Shown piece after piece: positions 51,886 through 61,483 of a stretch of 64,000 nt of DNA. The notes below the pieces were generated by a model. The model did no database searches. It saw only the letters and a program-made list of their open reading frames with translations, and was not told the origin of the DNA. Source of the stretch: Nocardia harenae NBRC 108248 (GTDB lineage Bacteria > Actinomycetota > Actinomycetes > Mycobacteriales > Mycobacteriaceae); the NCBI RefSeq assembly GCF_001612885.1, contig NZ_BDBH01000005.1, forward strand, positions 372,001 through 436,000. Reading direction: 5' to 3'. The stretch's first letter is position 1. Every line of letters starts with the position of its first letter. A program made the position numbers and the translations under genes.

Positions 51886-53538
51886 ATGTCGGTGGACGTG
51901 AGCAGCGACATCACCGCGTCGGCGGCATGGCGGAAACTGCACGATCACCACGGGAGCGTCGGGGGGACCCACCTGCGCGAGTTCTTCGCCGAGGATGCGG
52001 AGCGCGGGCGCGAACTCGTCGTCGAGGTCGGCGATCTGCGCATCGACTACAGCAAGCACCGCGTCACCCGCGAAACCCTCGCGCTACTCGCCGAACTGGC
52101 GCGCGAGGCGGACGTCGAGGGGCACCGGGACGCCATGTTCCGCGGTGACCACATCAACACCAGCGAGGACCGCGCGGTCGGGCACATCGCGCTGCGCGCC
52201 ACCGCAGGCGAGCCGCTCACCATCGACGGCGCGGACGCCACCGCCGAGGTGCACGACGTGCTGCGGCGGATGGGCGAGTTCACCGACGCGGTGCGCTCCG
52301 GGGAGTGGCGCGGCGCCACCGGCGAGCGCATCCACACCGTGGTCAACATCGGGATCGGCGGCTCCGACCTGGGTCCGGTCATGGTGCACCGGGCGCTGCG
52401 GCACTACGCGGACGCCGGGATCGACGCCCGCTTCGTCTCCAATGTGGACCCCGCCGACCTGGTCGCCAAGCTCACCGGGCTCAACCCGGCGCACACGCTC
52501 TTCGTCATCGCCTCCAAGACCTTCTCCACGCTGGAGACGCTGACCAACGCCACCGCGGCGCGGCGCTGGCTCACCGCCGCGCTCGGCGAGGACGCGGTGG
52601 CCAAGCACTTCGTCGCGGTCTCCACCAATGCCGAGCGGGTGGCCGAGTTCGGCATCGACACCGCGAACATGTTCGGCTTCTGGGATTGGGTGGGCGGGCG
52701 CTACTCGGTCGACTCCGCCATCGGGCTCTCGGTCATGGCGACCGTCGGCAAGGAGCGCTTCGCCGAGTTCCTGGCCGGGATGCACGCGGTGGATCAGCAC
52801 TTCGCCACCGCCCCCCTCGAGGCCAACGCGCCGGTCCTGCTCGGGCTGCTCGGGGTCTGGTACTCGAACTTCTTCGGCGCGGAATCCCGCGCGGTGCTGC
52901 CGTACTCGAACGACCTCGACCGCTTCCCGGCGTACCTGCAGCAGCTCACCATGGAGTCGAACGGCAAATCGGTGCGGGCCGACGGCACCCCCGTGCGCGC
53001 CTCCACCGGCGAGATCTTCTGGGGCGAGCCGGGCACCAATGGCCAGCACGCCTTCTACCAGCTGCTGCACCAGGGCACCCGGCTGATCCCCGCCGACTTC
53101 ATCGGCTTCGCCGCCCCCACCGACGACCTGCCGACCAGGGACGGCACCGGCAGCATGCACGACCTGCTCATGAGCAATCTCTTCGCGCAGACCAAGGTGC
53201 TCGCCTTCGGCAAGACCGCCGAGGAGATCGCCGCCGAGGGCACCGATCCCGCGCTGGTGCCGCACAAGGTCATGCCGGGCAACCGGCCGACCACCACCAT
53301 CCTGGCTCCGGTACTCGCCCCGTCGGTGGTGGGGCAGCTGATCGCGCTGTACGAGCACATCGTCTTCGTGCAGGGCGTGATCTGGGGCATCGACAGCTTC
53401 GACCAGTGGGGCGTCGAGCTGGGCAAGCAGCAGGCGCTCGCGCTGGAGCCGCTGCTCACCGCCGCCGAGGAGCCGGAGCCGCAGGACGACTCCTCCACCG
53501 ACGCGCTCATTCGCTGGTATCGCGCAGCCCGCGGGTGA
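51886..53538 (+). CDS. pgi: Glucose-6-phosphate isomerase
   Basis: A 550-residue enzyme with the two PGI signatures: [15 protein letters not shown], and later [16 protein letters not shown] and [14 protein letters not shown]. The catalytic Glu/His/Lys positions are present. It interconverts glucose-6-P and fructose-6-P. ATG 51886 is used; GTG 51898 is possible. Its last 32 bases overlap the convergent channel gene. Rv0946c is the M. tuberculosis equivalent, close to the chorismate mutase gene there too. Confidence 0.97.
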   Translation: MSVDVSSDITASAAWRKLHDHHGSVGGTHLREFFAEDAERGRELVVEVGDLRIDYSKHRVTRETLALLAELAREADVEGHRDAMFRGDHINTSEDRAVGHIALRATAGEPLTIDGADATAEVHDVLRRMGEFTDAVRSGEWRGATGERIHTVVNIGIGGSDLGPVMVHRALRHYADAGIDARFVSNVDPADLVAKLTGLNPAHTLFVIASKTFSTLETLTNATAARRWLTAALGEDAVAKHFVAVSTNAERVAEFGIDTANMFGFWDWVGGRYSVDSAIGLSVMATVGKERFAEFLAGMHAVDQHFATAPLEANAPVLLGLLGVWYSNFFGAESRAVLPYSNDLDRFPAYLQQLTMESNGKSVRADGTPVRASTGEIFWGEPGTNGQHAFYQLLHQGTRLIPADFIGFAAPTDDLPTRDGTGSMHDLLMSNLFAQTKVLAFGKTAEEIAAEGTDPALVPHKVMPGNRPTTTILAPVLAPSVVGQLIALYEHIVFVQGVIWGIDSFDQWGVELGKQQALALEPLLTAAEEPEPQDDSSTDALIRWYRAARG

Positions 53539-54016
53539 TCGTCCCGGTGGCGACGGCGAGCAGCACGCCGACCACCACCAGGTCGAACACGATCTGCAGC
53601 ATGGTGACGATGCGCGCCGCCTGACCGGTGGCGCGCACGTCGCCGTAGCCGACCGTGCCCAGCGTGACGATCGTGTAGTACAGCGCGTCGGTGCGCGTCT
53701 CCAGCCCGTCGAACTGGGCGGGGTCGTTCCGCGCCAGCAGGTAGTAGGTGAGCGCGAAGAACACGATCGTCACGGTGAGCAGCAGCAGGATCCCGTCCAC
53801 CTGCCTGCCCGCCTGCCTCGGGGCCGCGGTGAGGCGGCGGACGTGGCGGTCGATGAGCCGGGTGAGGCCGGCGAAGGCCACCAGGAAGACGATGCTGCCG
53901 AGTGCTCGGCCGGCGAGGTTCAGCTCGAGCGGGATGCCGTAGTAGATGAGCAGGGCGCAGAGCACCGCGGTGCCGTTGCGGAGCACGCGGATGCCGTGCG
54001 AGTCGTGCGGGCGCAT
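53507..54016 (-). CDS. Small two-pore-type potassium/ion channel
   Basis: A 169-residue membrane protein with about four helices. The K+ selectivity filter [10 protein letters not shown] lies between the last two helices. The preceding extracellular segment has a YYTIVTLG pore helix. There is no cytoplasmic RCK domain, so gating would be simple or by voltage/other partner. It starts at ATG 54016 and its 3' end overlaps pgi by 32 bases. Confidence 0.88.
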   Translation of the reverse strand: MRPHDSHGIRVLRNGTAVLCALLIYYGIPLELNLAGRALGSIVFLVAFAGLTRLIDRHVRRLTAAPRQAGRQVDGILLLLTVTIVFFALTYYLLARNDPAQFDGLETRTDALYYTIVTLGTVGYGDVRATGQAARIVTMLQIVFDLVVVGVLLAVATGTITRGLRDTSE

Positions 54017-54023
54017 CGGTTCA

Positions 54024-54704
54024 TCATGGGGTGGATCCGGGGGTGGGGGCGGGATCCACGCCGGGTGGACGCAGGACGAGGTCGGCTCGGTCTCTGGTCT
54101 CGGCGATCAGCTCCGCATTCCGCAGGTCGCTCTCGTACACCTTTCTTCGCGCCGCCTCCTCATCGCGCCCGCCCTGCCGATGGCGGTCGATGAGCCGTTG
54201 CGCGAGCAGGTCGCGCGGGGCGTCGAGGTACCAGATCTCGTCCAGGAGCGGGCCGACCTCCGCCCAGGTCAGCAGGTAGTTCCCCTCGACAAGGGCGATG
54301 CGCTGCGTCGTGAAGGTGACGCCGGCGGGCGTCGGCTCGTCGGTACTTCTGTCGAACGTCGGCCAGGGGACGGTCTTCTCGTGTCGCAGCACCCGGAGAT
54401 TCGCCACGAATCCGGCGACGTCGAAGGTGTCGGGCTCCCCTTTCCGCTCCCGCGCTCCACGCTCGTCGAGCACCGCGTTCGGCAGGTGGTACCCGTCCAT
54501 GGGCGCGATCTCCGCGTCCGGCGCGAGGGCTGCGCGCAGCCCTTCGGCCAGGGTGGATTTGCCGGTGCCGGGCGGGCCGGTGATGCCGAGCAGGACGCGC
54601 TGATCCGTCCGCTCGGCGCGGGCCCGCACCCGGCGGACGAGTTGCTCGAGCACCGGGTCCCGGCGCTCGGCACGATCCGGCTCCACGGTAGGGAATCGCG
54701 GCAC
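54024..54704 (-). CDS. P-loop uridine-kinase-like nucleoside/sugar kinase
   Basis: A protein of about 226 residues with Walker A GITGPPGTGKSTLAEGL and the uridine-kinase-family MDGYHLPN and TFDVAGFVANLR motifs, then IALVEGNYLL and YLDAPRDLLAQRLIDRH. It phosphorylates a small alcohol, such as a nucleoside, sugar or pantothenate-like substrate, that cannot be named from sequence. GTG 54704 is used; GTG 54686 is possible because no ribosome site marks either. It lies 16 bases downstream of the dehydrogenase gene and may be read with it. Confidence 0.8.
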   Translation of the reverse strand: MPRFPTVEPDRAERRDPVLEQLVRRVRARAERTDQRVLLGITGPPGTGKSTLAEGLRAALAPDAEIAPMDGYHLPNAVLDERGARERKGEPDTFDVAGFVANLRVLRHEKTVPWPTFDRSTDEPTPAGVTFTTQRIALVEGNYLLTWAEVGPLLDEIWYLDAPRDLLAQRLIDRHRQGGRDEEAARRKVYESDLRNAELIAETRDRADLVLRPPGVDPAPTPGSTP

Positions 54705-54720
54705 GTCGGCTGCGGACCCG

Positions 54721-56343
54721 TCAGTCGACGAACGCCCGCTCGACGATGGAGTGCGTGTCCACGCCGACCGGAAGGGTGCCGAAGGCGATACCCCAGTCAC
54801 CGCTGAGCCGGGTGGCGCAGAAGGCGTCGGCGACGGCGGAGTGGCCGTGGCGGACCAGCTGGGCGCCCTGCAGGACCAGGGCCATGAGCTCGATGACGCG
54901 GCGGGCGCGGTACTCGATGTCGGAGAGGTCGGTGAGTTCCTTGCCGACGCGGTCGATGGCGTCGTCGAGGCGCGGGTCGGCGCCGCGGGCGAGCGAGACC
55001 TCGGCGAAGTAGGCCTCGACCGACTCGGGCTGGCGGGCCATGGCGCGCAGGGCGTCGAGGGCGGCGACATTGCCCGACCCCTCCCAGATGGACATGAGCG
55101 GTGCCTCGCGGTAGAGCCGCGGCATTCCGGACTCCTCCGCGTAGCCGTTACCGCCCAGGCACTCCAGCGCCTCGGCGGCGTGCGCGGGGGCGCGCTTGCA
55201 GACCCAGTACTTGGTGATGGCGAGCGCGATGCGGCGCAGCGCGGCCTCGGCGGGGTCGGCGCCCGCCCGGTCGGTGGCTCCTGCCAGCCGCATCATGACG
55301 GTGGCGGCGGCGTCGGACTCGATCACCAGGTCGGCGAGGACATTGCGCATGGCGGGGTGGTCGAGCAGCGGCTTGCCGAAGGTCTGCCGGTGCCTGGCGT
55401 GGTGCACGGCGTGCACGGCGCCGACGCGCATCCCGGTGGCGGAGCCGATCACGCAGTCCAGCCTGGTCATGTTGACCATCTCGATGATGGTCTTCACGCC
55501 CGCGCCCTCGGCGCCGACGAGCCAGCCGGTGGCGTTCTCGTACTCGATCTCCGACGACGCGTTGGACTTGTTGCCGAGCTTGTCCTTGAGCCGCTGGATC
55601 CGGATCGGGTTGCGGGTGCCGTCCGGCAGCACGCGGGGCAGCAGGAAGCAGGAGAGCCCGCCCGGCGCCTGGGCCAGGGTGAGGAACATGTCCGACATGG
55701 GCGCGGAGGTGAACCACTTGTGCCCGACGATCCGGTACGCGCCGTCCGGCTGCGGGGTGGCGGTGGTGGTGTTGGCGCGCACGTCCGAGCCGCCCTGCTT
55801 CTCGGTCATGGACATGCCCGCGATCAGCCCGGTCTTGGTGGACGGCTCGCGCAGCCCGAAGTCGTAGCTGCGCGAGCCGAGCAGCGGCTCGAAGCGGGCG
55901 GCGAGCTCGGGGTTGTGCCGGAGCGCGGGGATCACGGCGTAGGTCATGGAGATCGGGCACATGTGGCCCGCGTCGGCGGCGCCCCAGGTGTAGAACTTGG
56001 CGGCCCGCGCGACGTGCGCGCCCGGCCGGTCGTCCAGCCAGGGCGAGCCGTGCAGCCCGTGCTCGACCGCGACCGCCATGAGCTCGTGCCAGGCCGGGTG
56101 GAACTCGACCTCGTCGATGCGGTTGCCGTAGCGGTCGTGCGTGCGCAGCACCGGCGGGTACTCGTTGGCGAGCCTGCCCCACTCCTGCGCCTCGGCGCCG
56201 CCCGCCCGCAGCCCGAGCGCGCGGACCTCGGGCTCGGCCCAGCCCGCGCCCTCCCGGTGCAGCCCCTCCAGCAGCGCCGGGTTGCGCGCGACGTCGAAGG
56301 GGACGATGTCGGGCACCTGGTTGAAGACGTCGTGGGTGTGCAT
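54721..56343 (-). CDS. Acyl-CoA dehydrogenase, AidB-like
   Basis: A 540-residue flavoprotein matching the length of AidB (541). The motifs MSMTEKQGGSDVRANT (FAD/substrate loop), GHKWFTSAPMSDMFLTLA and the catalytic-glutamate region REAPLMSIWEGSGNVAALD are of AidB/isovaleryl-CoA-dehydrogenase type. E. coli AidB protects DNA from alkylation; a fatty-acid role is equally possible here. ATG 56343 follows GAGAGGAG. It sits 11 bases after a TetR gene on the same strand, so TetR probably controls it. Confidence 0.87.
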   Translation of the reverse strand: MHTHDVFNQVPDIVPFDVARNPALLEGLHREGAGWAEPEVRALGLRAGGAEAQEWGRLANEYPPVLRTHDRYGNRIDEVEFHPAWHELMAVAVEHGLHGSPWLDDRPGAHVARAAKFYTWGAADAGHMCPISMTYAVIPALRHNPELAARFEPLLGSRSYDFGLREPSTKTGLIAGMSMTEKQGGSDVRANTTTATPQPDGAYRIVGHKWFTSAPMSDMFLTLAQAPGGLSCFLLPRVLPDGTRNPIRIQRLKDKLGNKSNASSEIEYENATGWLVGAEGAGVKTIIEMVNMTRLDCVIGSATGMRVGAVHAVHHARHRQTFGKPLLDHPAMRNVLADLVIESDAAATVMMRLAGATDRAGADPAEAALRRIALAITKYWVCKRAPAHAAEALECLGGNGYAEESGMPRLYREAPLMSIWEGSGNVAALDALRAMARQPESVEAYFAEVSLARGADPRLDDAIDRVGKELTDLSDIEYRARRVIELMALVLQGAQLVRHGHSAVADAFCATRLSGDWGIAFGTLPVGVDTHSIVERAFVD

Positions 56344-56354
56344 GGTCGCTCCTC

Positions 56355-56954
56355 TCAGTGGAGGCCGAGCGCGCGCAGCGCGAAGGCCACCAGGTCGTCG
56401 ATGACGGCGGGGTCGGCGGGTTCGGCGGCGAGCGGACCGACGAGGACCTCGCCGATCGCGCCCACCAGCGCCGCCGCGGTCACCGCGGGCCGCTGCGGCG
56501 GCAGCTCGCCGCGGGCGATGCCCGCCGCGACCGCGCCCTCGAAGGTCTCGGCGAAGGCGCGCCGGAAGTGCAGCCGCTCGGCGTCGACGGCGGCGTCGAC
56601 CGGCTCCGCGAGCAGCACATAGGCCAGTTTGGGGTTGCGCAGGGCGCGACCCGCGAAGGTGCGGACGGCGGCCGAGACCAGCTCCGCCGCCGAGCTCTCG
56701 GCGGCGTTCGCGGCCGAGCGCACCGCCGCCACCTCGTGCGTGACCACCGTGCGGAAAACGGCCCGCACCAGCTCGGCCTTGCCCGCGTAGTGCTTGTAGA
56801 CGGTGCCGGTGGCGATCTCGGCCTCGGCGGCCACCGCGGCCATGGACAGCCCGGCGAAGCCGTCGCGGGCGAGTACCCGCGCGGCGGCCTGCGTGATCAG
56901 CCCCGTCTGCGCATCCAGCCTGGCCTGCACGGCGGGGGTTCTGCGGTACGCCAC
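56355..56954 (-). CDS. TetR-family transcription regulator
   Basis: A 199-residue TetR-type protein: LITQAAARVLARDGFAGLSM, then AAVAAEAEIATGTVYKHYAG, the helix-turn-helix with TVYKHYAGK. The C-terminal ligand domain is alanine-rich. GTG 56954 is used because no other start fits; the operator repeat begins 3 bases upstream, so the mRNA leader is very short or absent. It probably represses itself, the AidB-like gene and the divergent hydratase operon, sensing an acyl-CoA or similar metabolite. Confidence 0.88.
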   Translation of the reverse strand: MAYRRTPAVQARLDAQTGLITQAAARVLARDGFAGLSMAAVAAEAEIATGTVYKHYAGKAELVRAVFRTVVTHEVAAVRSAANAAESSAAELVSAAVRTFAGRALRNPKLAYVLLAEPVDAAVDAERLHFRRAFAETFEGAVAAGIARGELPPQRPAVTAAALVGAIGEVLVGPLAAEPADPAVIDDLVAFALRALGLH

Positions 56955-56956
56955 GC

Positions 56957-56983
56957 AAGAAGTGAAGCATCTATTCACTTCTT
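56957..56983. promoter_or_regulatory. TetR operator: 10-bp perfect inverted repeat
   Basis: AAGAAGTGAA-GCATCTA-TTCACTTCTT has fully paired 10-base arms around a 7-base spacer. It occupies most of the short gap between the divergent TetR and hydratase genes, where -10 elements would lie, and its AT-rich arms stand out. It is the expected binding site of the adjacent TetR protein. Confidence 0.85.
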
Positions 56984-57006
56984 CGCGCAAGGGGTAGGGT
57001 CGAGCC

Positions 57007-57774
57007 GTGAACGCTGTGCGGGTAGAACGCTCCGGCCCCGTGACCACGGTGATCCTGGATCGCCCCGAGGCGCGCAATGCGGTGGACGGCCCCACCGCCG
57101 CCGCGCTCGGCGCGGCCTTCCGCGAGTTCGACGCGGACGAGGGGGCGGCCGTCGCGGTGCTCTGGGGCGCGAATGGCACCTTCTGCGCGGGTGCCGACCT
57201 GAAGGGGCTCGGCACCGAGCGCTCGAATGTCGTCACCGAGGACGGCGACGGGCCGATGGGGCCGACCCGGATGGTGCTGAGCAAGCCGGTGATCGCCGCC
57301 GTCTCCGGGTACGCGGTGGCGGGCGGGCTGGAGCTGGCGCTCTGGTGCGACCTGCGAATCGCCGAGGAGGACAGCACCTTCGGCGTGTTCTGCCGACGCT
57401 GGGGTGTCCCGCTCATCGACGGCGGCACCGTGCGGCTGCCGCGCATCGTCGGCCAGGGGCGGGCCATGGAGCTGATCCTCACCGGGCGGGCCGTGGATGC
57501 CGCCGAGGCGCTGGCCATCGGGCTGGCGAACCGGGTGGTGCCCGCCGGGCAGGCGCGGGCCGCCGCCGAGGAGCTCGCGCGGGAGCTGGCCGGGCTGCCG
57601 CAGGAGTGCCTGCGCTCGGACCGCATGTCGGTGCTGGAGCAGGAGGGGCTGGACGAGGCCGCCGCGCTGCGCGCCGAGTACCACCACGGGCTGCGGGCGC
57701 TCGCGGGTGGTGCGCTGGAAGGGGCGCGGCGCTTCGCTGCCGGGGCCGGGAGGCACGGGGCCGCTTCGTCGTGA
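57007..57774 (+). CDS. Enoyl-CoA hydratase/isomerase family protein
   Basis: A 255-residue crotonase-fold protein: FCAGADLKGLG is the oxyanion-hole motif, KPVIAAVSGYAVAGGLELAL the second. In the usual place of the second catalytic glutamate region the sequence is WGVPLIDGGTVRLP, with Asp-Gly-Gly, so the reaction may differ from standard hydration. GTG 57007 follows AGGGGTAGGG. It is divergent from TetR, shares its operator, and is coupled to the next gene (GTGA overlap). Confidence 0.87.
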   Translation: MNAVRVERSGPVTTVILDRPEARNAVDGPTAAALGAAFREFDADEGAAVAVLWGANGTFCAGADLKGLGTERSNVVTEDGDGPMGPTRMVLSKPVIAAVSGYAVAGGLELALWCDLRIAEEDSTFGVFCRRWGVPLIDGGTVRLPRIVGQGRAMELILTGRAVDAAEALAIGLANRVVPAGQARAAAEELARELAGLPQECLRSDRMSVLEQEGLDEAAALRAEYHHGLRALAGGALEGARRFAAGAGRHGAASS

Positions 57775-59231
57775 CGGCTCGGCTGAGCGTCGTCGACGAG
57801 ATCTTTCTGCGCACGCATCGGGGGATGGGGACGCCGATCGTGCTGCAGGGTGTCTGGCGGACCGCCGAGCGGGTGCCGGTCGGGGTGCTGTGGGCGCTGC
57901 ACGAGGGGTTGCGGACCGGGGAGCTCGGGCGGCGGGTGCGCAGTGCCTCGGTGCCAGGGGCGCGGCGGGGGTGGGTGCGGAATGTGCGGGGGTTGCCGCT
58001 GACGCTCTACGGGGTGATTCCCGTTGCCGAGCTGCTGGATTGGGCCGATGCCCGCGGCGCCGAGCTGGACCCGTCGCGCGGGCCGGGGTGGCGGCTGGCC
58101 TACGCGCCGCTCGCCGACGGCGGCGCGGTGGTGTCGCTGACCTGCTCGCATGTGCTGGCCGATGGGCGGGCGCTCGTGCTCGCCGCGGATCGCGCGCTGC
58201 GCGGCGTCGGGGGTGCGGCGGAGGTGCTTCCGCTGGACGCGCGGGGTGATTGGGGGGATGCCCGGCGGGTGTGGGGTGTGGTGCTCCGGGGGACCGCGCG
58301 GGCGGGATCGGAGTGGTTGCGGCGCGGTATTTCCGAGCGTTCCGGAGCCGCGCGCCGCGCGAACGGCACTGGACCGCTGACCGCCGCCGCACTGCCGCGC
58401 CCCGTGGCAGCGGTGCCGAACGCCGCCGGTCCACGGGTCACGGGCGCGCCGGAGCCGCTCGGCGGCAGCGGTCCCGGCTCGCCAGGGGCGGCGCGCACAC
58501 CGGCCGCGGCGGCGCAGCGCCCCGCCCCGCGCCGTGCCCTCCCCGCGGACCGCGGACCGCGGCTCCGCACCGCCCCGGTCCCGCCGGACGCCACCGCGAC
58601 CGTCACCCTGGTCGCCCAGTCCCCCCTGGCCACCTGGGATTCCATCGCCGAGGAGCACAAGGGCACCCCCAACAGCCTCTTCGTGGCGCTGGTCGCGCAC
58701 ACCCTCTGGGAGCTCGGCCACCACCGGGCCGAACTCACCGCGAGCCTCCCGGTCGACACCAGGGCCGAGCCGCGCGTCGACAACGACCTCGCGATGACCG
58801 CCATCCGCATCACCCGCACCGACACCCCCGCCGACCTGCGCGAAAAGGCTCGCGCCGCCTACGAGTACCGCATGACCGGCCCGGCCGGAATCCCGGAGCA
58901 GATCCTCCAGGTACTCCCGGACCGCCTGGCCCACACCCTCGCCGCGGGCGCGGGCGAGCGCGACATCCTCTGCTCGAATATCGGCCCGCTCCCCGACTCC
59001 ATCGGCGCACTCGGCCCGAGCCGCTGCACCGGCATGGCGGCCCGCGCCATCCACCCCGGCCTGCGCCCGGACCGGCTGCCGCGCACCCGCCTCTCCGGCT
59101 ACCTCTGCCACCTCGGCGGCGAGTACACCCTGGCCCTGGTCGGCCTGGAGCCCGAGCGCACCCGCGCCGAGCTGCGCGCCGCGCTGCTGCGCGCCGCCGA
59201 ACCCTTCGGGCTGCCGCTCACACCGTGGTGA
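57771..59231 (+). CDS. WS/DGAT- or PapA-like acyltransferase of the condensation-domain superfamily
   Basis: A 486-residue protein. It has the catalytic HxxxDG motif in TCSHVLADGRAL near residue 128 and a C-terminal half with PVDTRAEPRVDNDLAM and ILCSNIGPLP, as in wax-ester/diacylglycerol and Pap acyltransferases. A linker of about 100 residues rich in Pro/Ala/Arg (about residues 195-275) separates the halves. It overlaps the hydratase stop codon (GTGA), so the products should be made together. It likely transfers an acyl group from CoA to an alcohol; the final product is unknown. Confidence 0.72.
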   Translation: MTARLSVVDEIFLRTHRGMGTPIVLQGVWRTAERVPVGVLWALHEGLRTGELGRRVRSASVPGARRGWVRNVRGLPLTLYGVIPVAELLDWADARGAELDPSRGPGWRLAYAPLADGGAVVSLTCSHVLADGRALVLAADRALRGVGGAAEVLPLDARGDWGDARRVWGVVLRGTARAGSEWLRRGISERSGAARRANGTGPLTAAALPRPVAAVPNAAGPRVTGAPEPLGGSGPGSPGAARTPAAAAQRPAPRRALPADRGPRLRTAPVPPDATATVTLVAQSPLATWDSIAEEHKGTPNSLFVALVAHTLWELGHHRAELTASLPVDTRAEPRVDNDLAMTAIRITRTDTPADLREKARAAYEYRMTGPAGIPEQILQVLPDRLAHTLAAGAGERDILCSNIGPLPDSIGALGPSRCTGMAARAIHPGLRPDRLPRTRLSGYLCHLGGEYTLALVGLEPERTRAELRAALLRAAEPFGLPLTPW

Positions 59232-59889
59232 CGGCCGCCCGGCCGAGCACCGAATCCGGCACGCCGACGCCGGGTTCGAGGTCGGCCGAGGAGATGGGCG
59301 GGTCGAAGACCTGACGCAGCGGAAGCACCCCGGCCCAGACCCCACCGGCCGCGATATCGTCGGCATCGTCCACCGGCCCGCCGGTGCGCACCTTGACCGA
59401 GGCCTCGGTGAGGTCGAGCGCGAGCACCAGCGTCGCCGCCAGCTCCCTGGCATTCGGCGGCCGCACCCGCGCCCAGGAGCCGGGGGCGGTGTGCTCGACG
59501 ATCACTCGCAGCGCGTGCAGCCGCCGCTCGGCATCGGTGAGCCGCTCCGGCCTGCCGTGGATCACCGCGGAGCGGAAGTTCATCGAGAAGTGCATGGCCG
59601 AGCGCGCGTAGACGATGCCGTCCACCTGGGTGACGCTCACGCAGACATCGCCGGTGAGCGCGGCCCGGATGTTCCCGGAGCCGGTGGAGCCGTGCAGGTA
59701 GAGGGTGTCGCCGTCGCGGCCGTAGACGGTCGGCACCACCAGCGGGGCGCCGTCGAGCACGACGCCGAGGTGGCAGAGCGCGCCCGCGTCGAGCAGGGCG
59801 TCGAGCTCGGCGCGGTCGGTGCGGCCGCGCTCCCGGCTGCGGGTGAGCCGGGTGCGCGGGGTCGGGGCGAGCGGGGCACGTTCGGTCAT
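59218..59889 (-). CDS. Pyridoxamine 5'-phosphate oxidase-family flavin-binding protein
   Basis: A 223-residue split-barrel protein: ALCHLGVVLDGAPLVVPTVY, LYLHGSTGSGNI and YARSAMHFSMNFRSAVIHG, a PNPOx-like (FMN or F420-type) fold. The C-terminal region differs from PdxH. It lies head to head with a PdxR/MocR regulator, which links it to vitamin B6. It starts at ATG 59889 and overlaps the acyltransferase 3' end by 14 bases. Confidence 0.82.
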   Translation of the reverse strand: MTERAPLAPTPRTRLTRSRERGRTDRAELDALLDAGALCHLGVVLDGAPLVVPTVYGRDGDTLYLHGSTGSGNIRAALTGDVCVSVTQVDGIVYARSAMHFSMNFRSAVIHGRPERLTDAERRLHALRVIVEHTAPGSWARVRPPNARELAATLVLALDLTEASVKVRTGGPVDDADDIAAGGVWAGVLPLRQVFDPPISSADLEPGVGVPDSVLGRAAVTTV

Positions 59890-59915
59890 GGTTCCAGCGT
59901 GCGCCGGTAGGTGGC

Positions 59916-59958
59916 ATTATCGAAGGGCCAATTCGCGGAAGGTTCGGAAGACCACTTC
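59916..59958 (-). promoter_or_regulatory. Promoter and possible PdxR site between PNPOx and PdxR genes
   Basis: GATAAT (minus strand, 59916-59921) is a good -10 box about 27 bases upstream of the PNPOx start. Upstream of it GAAGTGGTCTTC (59947-59958) resembles the AAAGTGG-type PdxR motif I recall from Corynebacterium. It is a candidate operator, not a proven one. Confidence 0.4.
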
Positions 59959-60102
59959 GGGCTCGCGCCGGCCGCGCAGCGGAGACCGGCCCGGTCGTAC
60001 CGGATCTCGTCGCGGCGGGGCACCGCACACGTACCCGACCCCACCTCCGGGTGAATGGTGCCGCACGACCGTGGCCCCGGACCACAGCAAGGACTGCACC
60101 CC

Positions 60103-61473
60103 GTGACAACCCCTGCCGACGAGTTGCCACTCACCTTCGATCGGGCGAGCGCGGTCCCGCTCGCCGTGCAGGTCGCGGACGGCCTGCGCCGCGCGGCGGG
60201 CTCCGGGCTGCTGCGCCGGGGCGACCGGCTGCCTTCCTCCCGCGCACTCGCGGCCCGGCTCGGGGTGAGCCGGACGGTGGTCGCCGCGGCCTACGACCGC
60301 CTGCACGCCGAGGGCTGGCTGGGCGGGCGGCCGGGCTCGGGCACCTACCTGCTCGCCGCACCCGCCGCGGCGCCCGCGGCCCCGGCGCCGCTGCCGTCCG
60401 ACACCGCACACAGCGGGTTGATCGACCTCGCACCGGGCGCACCCTGCGCCACCGTCATCGACCGGGCCGCCTGGCGCCGGGCCTGGCGCGCCGCCGCCGA
60501 CCGGCTGCCCGCCACCCGGCGCGACCGGGCGGGCGAGCCCGCCTACCGCGCCGCCGTCGCCGAGCACCTGCTGCGCCACCGCGGACTGGCCGCTGGCCCT
60601 GAGGTCACCGTGCTGGCGACCACCGGCACCGGCGCCGCGGTCGCCGAGATCGCGGCCGCGGCGCTGCCGCCGGGCGCGGCGGTGGCCGTGGAGGATCCCG
60701 GCTACCAGCGCGCGGTCGGCGGCTTCCTGGCCGCCGGGCTGCGGGTGCTCCCGGTGCCGGTGGACGACGGCGGGCTGCGCGTCGACCTGATACCGGACGG
60801 CGTCGCGGCGGTCTACTGCACCCCCGCGCACCAGTTCCCGCTCGGTAGCCGGATGAGTGCCGAGCGCCGGGTGCACCTGGTCGACCTGGCCCGCGAGCGC
60901 CGCTTCCTGGTGCTGGAGGACGACTACGACGGCGAGCTCCGCTACGACACCGCCCCGCTGCCGCTGCTCGCCGCGCTGGCCCCGGACGTGGTGGTGCACC
61001 TCGGCACCACCAGCAAGATCCTCTCCCCCACGCTCGGCGCGGGCTGGCTGGTCGCCGCGCCCGAGGTGGCCGCCGCGGTGCTCGCGCACCGGGACCGCAC
61101 CGGCACCGCGCCGTCGCCTGCGGGCCAGCTGGTCCTGGCCGAGCTCGCCGCACACGGCGACCTCGCCGGGCACCTGCGCAAACTGCGCCGGGTCATGCCC
61201 GCCCGCCGCGCGCTGCTGCTCGACCACCTCACCGGGCTCGAGGTGCTCGGCGACGACGCTGGCTCGCACCTCGTGGTCCCGCTGCCCGGCGCCGCGGCCG
61301 AACACGCGGCGGTGCGGGCCGCCGCGGCGCGCGGCGTGCTCTTCGACGGCCTGGCCAGACACCACCTCGGGGAACGGCACCGCTTCGGCGTCGCGCTCGG
61401 CTACTCCGCGGCGAGCGAATCGGAGCTCGCCGTCGCCGCTCGGATAGCGGGCGAGTGCCTGCGGCGGTCGTAG
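60103..61473 (+). CDS. pdxR: MocR/PdxR-type GntR-aminotransferase regulator
   Basis: A 456-residue chimera. Residues about 5-80 are a GntR winged helix (LRRGDRLPSSRALAARLGVS). Residues 105-456 are a fold-type I aminotransferase domain with PGYQ, EDDYDGELRY and HLGTTSKILSPTLG, where the lysine binds PLP. PdxR regulators activate pyridoxal-phosphate synthesis genes and sense PLP. GTG 60103 follows AAGGA. It is divergent from the PNPOx gene, which is its likely target. Confidence 0.87.
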   Translation: MTTPADELPLTFDRASAVPLAVQVADGLRRAAGSGLLRRGDRLPSSRALAARLGVSRTVVAAAYDRLHAEGWLGGRPGSGTYLLAAPAAAPAAPAPLPSDTAHSGLIDLAPGAPCATVIDRAAWRRAWRAAADRLPATRRDRAGEPAYRAAVAEHLLRHRGLAAGPEVTVLATTGTGAAVAEIAAAALPPGAAVAVEDPGYQRAVGGFLAAGLRVLPVPVDDGGLRVDLIPDGVAAVYCTPAHQFPLGSRMSAERRVHLVDLARERRFLVLEDDYDGELRYDTAPLPLLAALAPDVVVHLGTTSKILSPTLGAGWLVAAPEVAAAVLAHRDRTGTAPSPAGQLVLAELAAHGDLAGHLRKLRRVMPARRALLLDHLTGLEVLGDDAGSHLVVPLPGAAAEHAAVRAAAARGVLFDGLARHHLGERHRFGVALGYSAASESELAVAARIAGECLRRS

Positions 61474-61483
61474 CATGGGCGGC

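Noticed and set aside
56358-59231. One 957-codon plus-strand protein covering the TetR region and the acyltransferase
   Set aside because: The first part is antisense to TetR and out of frame with the hydratase; the real gene starts at GTG 57771 with a GTGA overlap.
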